A DNA stretch of 64,000 nucleotides from Piromyces finnis. Its lineage: Eukaryota; Neocallimastigomycota; Neocallimastigomycetes; Neocallimastigales; Neocallimastigaceae. Of the stretch, positions 62,648 through 64,000 are shown one piece after another. Numbering within the stretch: the stretch's first letter is position 1; each line of letters begins with the position of its first letter. The translations under genes were made by a program, and so were the position numbers. The stretch is from assembly GCA_002104945.1 (NCBI GenBank), contig MCFH01000001.1, positions 558,001-622,000 on the forward strand, in the 5' to 3' direction. The notes beneath the pieces were generated by a model that saw nothing but the letters and a program-made list of their open reading frames with translations, was not told where the DNA came from and made no database searches.

Positions 62648-63793
62648 TTCTATATTTATATTTTTTGTTACTGTATTTTTATAATTGTCATAATGTCATA
62701 ATGGTAGATATTCTAATTATGATAATTAATTCTTAAATCCAGTCCAGCGTTAAATAACCCTCTTTCATGAAATACTTTTAAAAAAATCTTTTTTATTATG
62801 TGTTGTTAATAACGGTTAATCTTTTCATTAAACCATAAGGATTTTTTTTCATTACTCTATTAAGTATTCTTTATACATAAAATAATCATTATTACTTTAG
62901 AAATTAAACATATAATATAAAAAATAAGTTATCAAATTTATCTATCCATATAAAGTTGTCTTTTTTTAAACATTTCATAAATGCAATTTGTATTAAAAAT
63001 AGCAATAAAATAATTGTATAATTGTCATTTTCCTAATCTTTTTTTTTTAATATATATACTGTAACTTTATATACTATTCTTTTAATTTTAAAAATAAAAA
63101 AGTAAAAAAAAAAAAAAAAGACATTAAAATAATGTTCATTTGGTTAATTAATATAATTCCTTTTTTTTAAAAATAGGACTAACAAATAAAAAATAAAATT
63201 GGCATTGAATATTTTAATAGTTTATAACTTTTAAAATTCATAATAGAATCATCTTGACAATATGAAATTATAATACTAAAAAGTACATATTACTTTTTTA
63301 TTTTCTAATTAATTGTCATTAATACAAGTTTAATTAGACTAATATTCAAATTAACACAGTTTAATCTTTCTTTTTTTTTTTGTTTTTTGAACATTTATTG
63401 TCATAATTATATTATTCCTTCATATTTCTTTTTTTCTTTTTAATTAAAGGACTTTTTTACGAAAAGTAAAAAAAAAATTTAAACGAAATGAATATTTAAA
63501 TAGTATAATATATTATAATATATTAATAATATATTAGTCAATATAAAATTTTTGAAATTTTATTTTATAATTAAAAATTGAAAAAGTTTCTTTTTTTTTT
63601 CTATTTCTTTAGTGTAACTTTTTTTACCATTCTTTAGTATATAAATACCAAATTTTAACTTTTAAAAAAAAATATCAATAAAATAATTGAATCTTCAAAA
63701 AAAAAAAAAAAAAGAATACTTTAATTAGAATTAATTTTTTAAATAAAATTCAAACTATACCAATTTTAATTAATAAAAAACTAATTTCATAAA

Positions 63794-64000
63794 ATGGAAA
63801 GTTTAACTCAAGTTAATCATGCTATTGCCAAATCAGTTTCAGTTAATGCTGTTGCTGCTACTAAAGTTGCTGGTGTCAGAATGAATAAGTCTTCCCGTGC
63901 TATTCACACGACTCCAATGACTACTAGTGGTCTTAAGACAAATAAAAAGTCTTCCCTCCCATCTATTCAAACAAAGACCTATGCTACTCAAGCTTCAAGT
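63794..64000 (+). CDS. N-terminus of an organelle-targeted, apparently highly expressed protein (cut by window end)
   Basis: The ATG at 63794 opens 69 codons running off the window. The sequence (MESLTQVNHAIAKSVSVNAV, AATKVAGVRMNKSSRAIHTT, ending KTYATQASS) has Ser, Ala, Thr, Lys and Arg with no acidic residue after Glu2, like a mitochondrial or hydrogenosomal presequence. Codon use favours C/T-ending GCT, GTT and TCC codons and is clearly less A/T-biased than most genes here, as expected of an abundant enzyme. In anaerobic fungi, hydrogenosomal pyruvate formate-lyase or malic enzyme would fit, but nothing in the part present identifies it. An A-rich leader precedes the start. Confidence 0.75.
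   Translation, partial: MESLTQVNHAIAKSVSVNAVAATKVAGVRMNKSSRAIHTTPMTTSGLKTNKKSSLPSIQTKTYATQASS

Larger units (their letters stand above)
58553..63793. other. Long gene-poor A/T-rich region
   Basis: About 5.2 kb with no ORF I can support. Contents noticed: a TTG run at 60903-60932, a degenerate ATTACC/CATTACTA-type repeat at about 61490-61660, a near-perfect inverted repeat at 62579-62647 and many homopolymers. Two ORFs of about 80 codons (60516-60758 +, 61013-61252 -) lack coding character. Confidence 0.6.

Noticed and set aside
58553-63793. tRNA or other structured RNA genes
   Set aside because: I looked for T-loop GGTTCGAnTCC-like and acceptor pairings and found none; only the 62579-62647 hairpin stood out.

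Overview
The window is nuclear DNA from an extremely A/T-rich, intron-rich eukaryote. The best fit is an early-diverging zoosporic fungus, most likely an anaerobic gut fungus (Neocallimastigomycota). This is inferred from gene content: Exo84, Vps18, a Kre9/Knh1-like wall protein, an Abi (WAVE complex) subunit and a CatSper-type ion channel occur together. Intergenic DNA is almost pure A/T with long homopolymers and AAT/AAAT microsatellites, and Asn/Gln/Ser runs are common in the proteins. Dictyostelids look similar in composition, but the Kre9-like and CatSper-like genes and the roomy intergenic regions fit them less well. Assignments rest on motifs read by eye; no database search was possible.

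Layout. The left edge cuts a large Ser/Asn-rich protein (+). Next come guanylate kinase (-), the BRAP2/Etp1 RING protein (+, intronless), TFIIE beta (+, 8 exons), a divergent actin-related protein (-, built largely of micro-exons), a 91-residue unknown protein (-), an acidic coiled-coil membrane protein (-) and an R3H-SUZ RNA-binding protein with two PAM2-like motifs (-). From 27.3 to 32.9 kb, three or four + strand genes follow: a small tail-anchored protein, a secreted Kre9/Knh1-like protein and an Abi-like protein with an SH3 domain. At 33.2-35.6 kb there is a decayed ABCA-type transporter (-). Then come a Ptc5/PDP-like phosphatase (-), Vps18 (-), a CatSper-like channel (+), Exo84 (-, with one apparent AT-AC U12-type intron), a signal peptide/TM/SH3 protein (-), about 5 kb of gene-poor DNA containing a near-perfect hairpin, and the first 69 codons of an apparently highly expressed organelle-targeted protein (+).

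There is no operon logic. Several genes nevertheless share themes: membrane traffic and polarity (Vps18, Exo84), actin control (Abi, Arp), mRNA metabolism (R3H-SUZ-PAM2, TFIIE beta) and cell-surface or zoospore signalling (CatSper-like, TM-SH3, Kre9-like). Introns are mostly GT-AG, commonly GTAAnn/GTATGT to TAG or AAG. Where I give exon coordinates I checked that the reading phase carries across each junction.
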